A DNA stretch of 7,160 nt from the NCBI GenBank assembly GCA_045647905.1, contig JAZRMZ010000073.1, positions 1 to 7,160 on the forward strand, in the 5' to 3' direction. A model generated the notes under the pieces. That model ran no database searches and was not told where the DNA came from. It saw only the letters and a list, made by a program, of their open reading frames with translations. The DNA is from SIG440 sp045647905. GTDB lineage: Bacteria > Bacillota > Clostridia > Monoglobales > Monoglobaceae. Below, one piece after another: positions 6,060 to 7,160 of the stretch. The stretch's first letter is position 1, and each line of letters starts with the position of its first letter. The position numbers and the translations under genes were made by a program.

Positions 6060-6088
6060 ATCTTAGCACATCCTTCAACAAGATTCAA
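6060..6088 (-). promoter_or_regulatory. Probable bioY promoter
   Basis: On the minus strand a -35 TTGAAT (6088-6083) and a -10 TAAGAT (6065-6060) are 17 bp apart, with TGC before the -10 (extended -10). Transcription would start near 6053, giving about 127 bases of leader to ATG 5926. The promoter lies in the gap after spoIIE, so bioY can be expressed in growing cells independently of sporulation. I see no complete BirA operator. Confidence 0.5.
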
Positions 6089-6120
6089 GTCAAAAAGTAT
6101 TAACAACCTGAAATTTTTTT

Positions 6121-7160
6121 CTATCCTGCATTCTTCAGCCTTACCGCCAAAACCGTCATATCATCTTTTACCGTTCCGTCATTTTTTTCTATCGCCGCCC
6201 TGAGAATCCGCTCCGCAAGGTTATTTTCTCTTATGTCACATCCGGTTTCTTTGATAAAGTCTCCAATCCACAAAAGATTTCCGCTTTCCCGTATTTCAAG
6301 TCCGTCCGACATCATAACAATCACAGTTCCGTCCTCAACCTTTCTTTTTGAAATCTTTGCCTCCATATCAGCAATAATCCCCACAGGAAGCGAGCCCGCC
6401 CGAACTGTGTCAACACGGCTGCCACGCATAACAAAACTTGGTTCGGCACCTGTTTTTATAAACTCTGCCACTCCTGTATACAAATCAATTATACATATAT
6501 CAAAGGTCACAAAGCTGGCTTCTTCCGACTTCAACAGCATAACCGAATTAATAAACTTAACCGCCATACGGCTGTCAAAACCCGCCCTGAGAAAGCTGTC
6601 AAGCAGTTCAAGCATCGCCTGACTTTCCCGTGAGGCACGGCTTCCCGTCCCCATTCCGTCACTGAGGGCAACAACATATTTCCCGCCTCCTATATGAGAA
6701 AATCTGTAATTATCTCCATTACAATCCGACATTGATTTGCACGCAAAATCCGTTTCAACTCTGAATTTTTCGGTTTCCATAAACTCAACCTTCACAAATC
6801 TTCCCTCATCAAAGAGAGTGTCCTTCACCGAAATTTCGCATCCGTAAAGCTCACGCATAATGCTTATGATTTCACCCCCTGACCTATCCTTCCACAAAAC
6901 ACTTCTAAGGGTAATTACAACCTTATACCGTCCTGTGCCGTCCTCTGAAACATCTATGTCCCTCACCCTGATTCCTGCTCTTTCAAACATTCCGTTTATG
7001 TTCTCCACATTCACTACCGACTCAGGATTAATTGTCTTCACATCCTCCGATATTTTCTCCATTATTTCAGACACCCCAACAAGCTGTTCCTCCATCAAAG
7101 TCCGACTTTCTTCCAACTTACTCTTCCATACGCATTTCATCCTTTGCAGGTCAAACTGAT
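6121..7160 (-). CDS. spoIIE: SpoIIE, stage II sporulation protein E, C-terminal part with PP2C phosphatase; 5' end cut by window edge
   Basis: SpoIIE is a membrane-bound PP2C-type serine phosphatase at the polar sporulation septum that dephosphorylates SpoIIAA and so releases sigma-F in the forespore. About 345 codons are visible. A regulatory region (about 1-130, numbered from the ATG at 7140) has the QLVGVSEIMEKI helix just inside. The phosphatase domain follows with GDN (142-144), VALSDGMGTGSRASRESQ (metal ligand D161), FIKTGAEPSFVMRG, LPVGII, MMSDG (D279) and KDDMTVLAVR (D326/D327). These closely parallel B. subtilis SpoIIE. The frame continues past the ATG at 7140 as QFDLQR to the window edge, and that ATG has no properly spaced Shine-Dalgarno, so it is not the true start. 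The membrane domain expected for the family lies outside the window. The visible C-terminus ends soon after the phosphatase core. The usual spoIIE promoter cannot be seen. Confidence 0.92.
   Translation of the reverse strand, partial: QFDLQRMKCVWKSKLEESRTLMEEQLVGVSEIMEKISEDVKTINPESVVNVENINGMFERAGIRVRDIDVSEDGTGRYKVVITLRSVLWKDRSGGEIISIMRELYGCEISVKDTLFDEGRFVKVEFMETEKFRVETDFACKSMSDCNGDNYRFSHIGGGKYVVALSDGMGTGSRASRESQAMLELLDSFLRAGFDSRMAVKFINSVMLLKSEEASFVTFDICIIDLYTGVAEFIKTGAEPSFVMRGSRVDTVRAGSLPVGIIADMEAKISKRKVEDGTVIVMMSDGLEIRESGNLLWIGDFIKETGCDIRENNLAERILRAAIEKNDGTVKDDMTVLAVRLKNAG

Noticed and set aside
6098..6109. TTGTTAAT-like BirA half-site upstream of the bioY promoter
   Set aside because: BirA operators need a second inverted half-site about 14-16 bp away, and none is present on either side.

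Overview
The window looks like ordinary chromosome from an endospore-forming-lineage Firmicute, most likely a Clostridia member. The evidence is a SpoIIE-type phosphatase, a WalR-type response regulator, an M23 peptidase with LysM and G5 domains, a BioY biotin-uptake protein, strong purine-rich ribosome binding sites and moderately AT-rich DNA. Eight protein-coding genes fill almost the whole window. Two are cut by the edges: rlmH on the left (3' end missing) and spoIIE on the right (5' end missing). I see no tRNA, rRNA, CRISPR array, insertion sequence or phage gene. The longest stretch without a gene is the 246-bp divergent promoter region at 2704-2949.

Left part (1-2703, minus strand): a tight operon read as membrane-anchored LysM/G5/M23 peptidoglycan hydrolase, then walR, then rlmH. 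The walR stop overlaps the rlmH start. In Bacillales the wal locus carries the sensor kinase WalK with accessory genes, and rlmH lies nearby. Here walR is followed directly by rlmH and no kinase is in the window. Upstream of the hydrolase gene is a sigma-A-like promoter. Just downstream of its -10 box lie three exact TGTWAH half-sites at 11-bp period, the published WalR-box pattern, plus a fourth half-site 12 bp away. This points to WalR controlling its own operon together with a cell-wall hydrolase.

Middle part (2950-5391, plus strand): a divergent operon of an Lrp/AsnC regulator, a class I/II aminotransferase and a TatD-family DNase. The first two overlap by ATGA, and the pair resembles the AlaR-AlaT (YugG-YugH) alanine transaminase module of Bacillus subtilis. 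The promoter is near consensus and has an extended -10. It is overlaid by three TATACTT repeats spaced exactly 18 bp apart and an inverted AGTATA, a probable autoregulatory operator.

Right part (5378-7160, minus strand): spoIIE (C-terminal half) followed by bioY, which has its own likely promoter. The bioY 3' end overlaps the tatD 3' end convergently by 14 bp, leaving no room for an intergenic terminator.

I found no clearly new multi-gene system. The most worthwhile signals are regulatory: the WalR-box array with a kinase-less wal locus, the periodic operator at the Lrp gene, and a perfect 15-bp palindrome in the shared promoter region.
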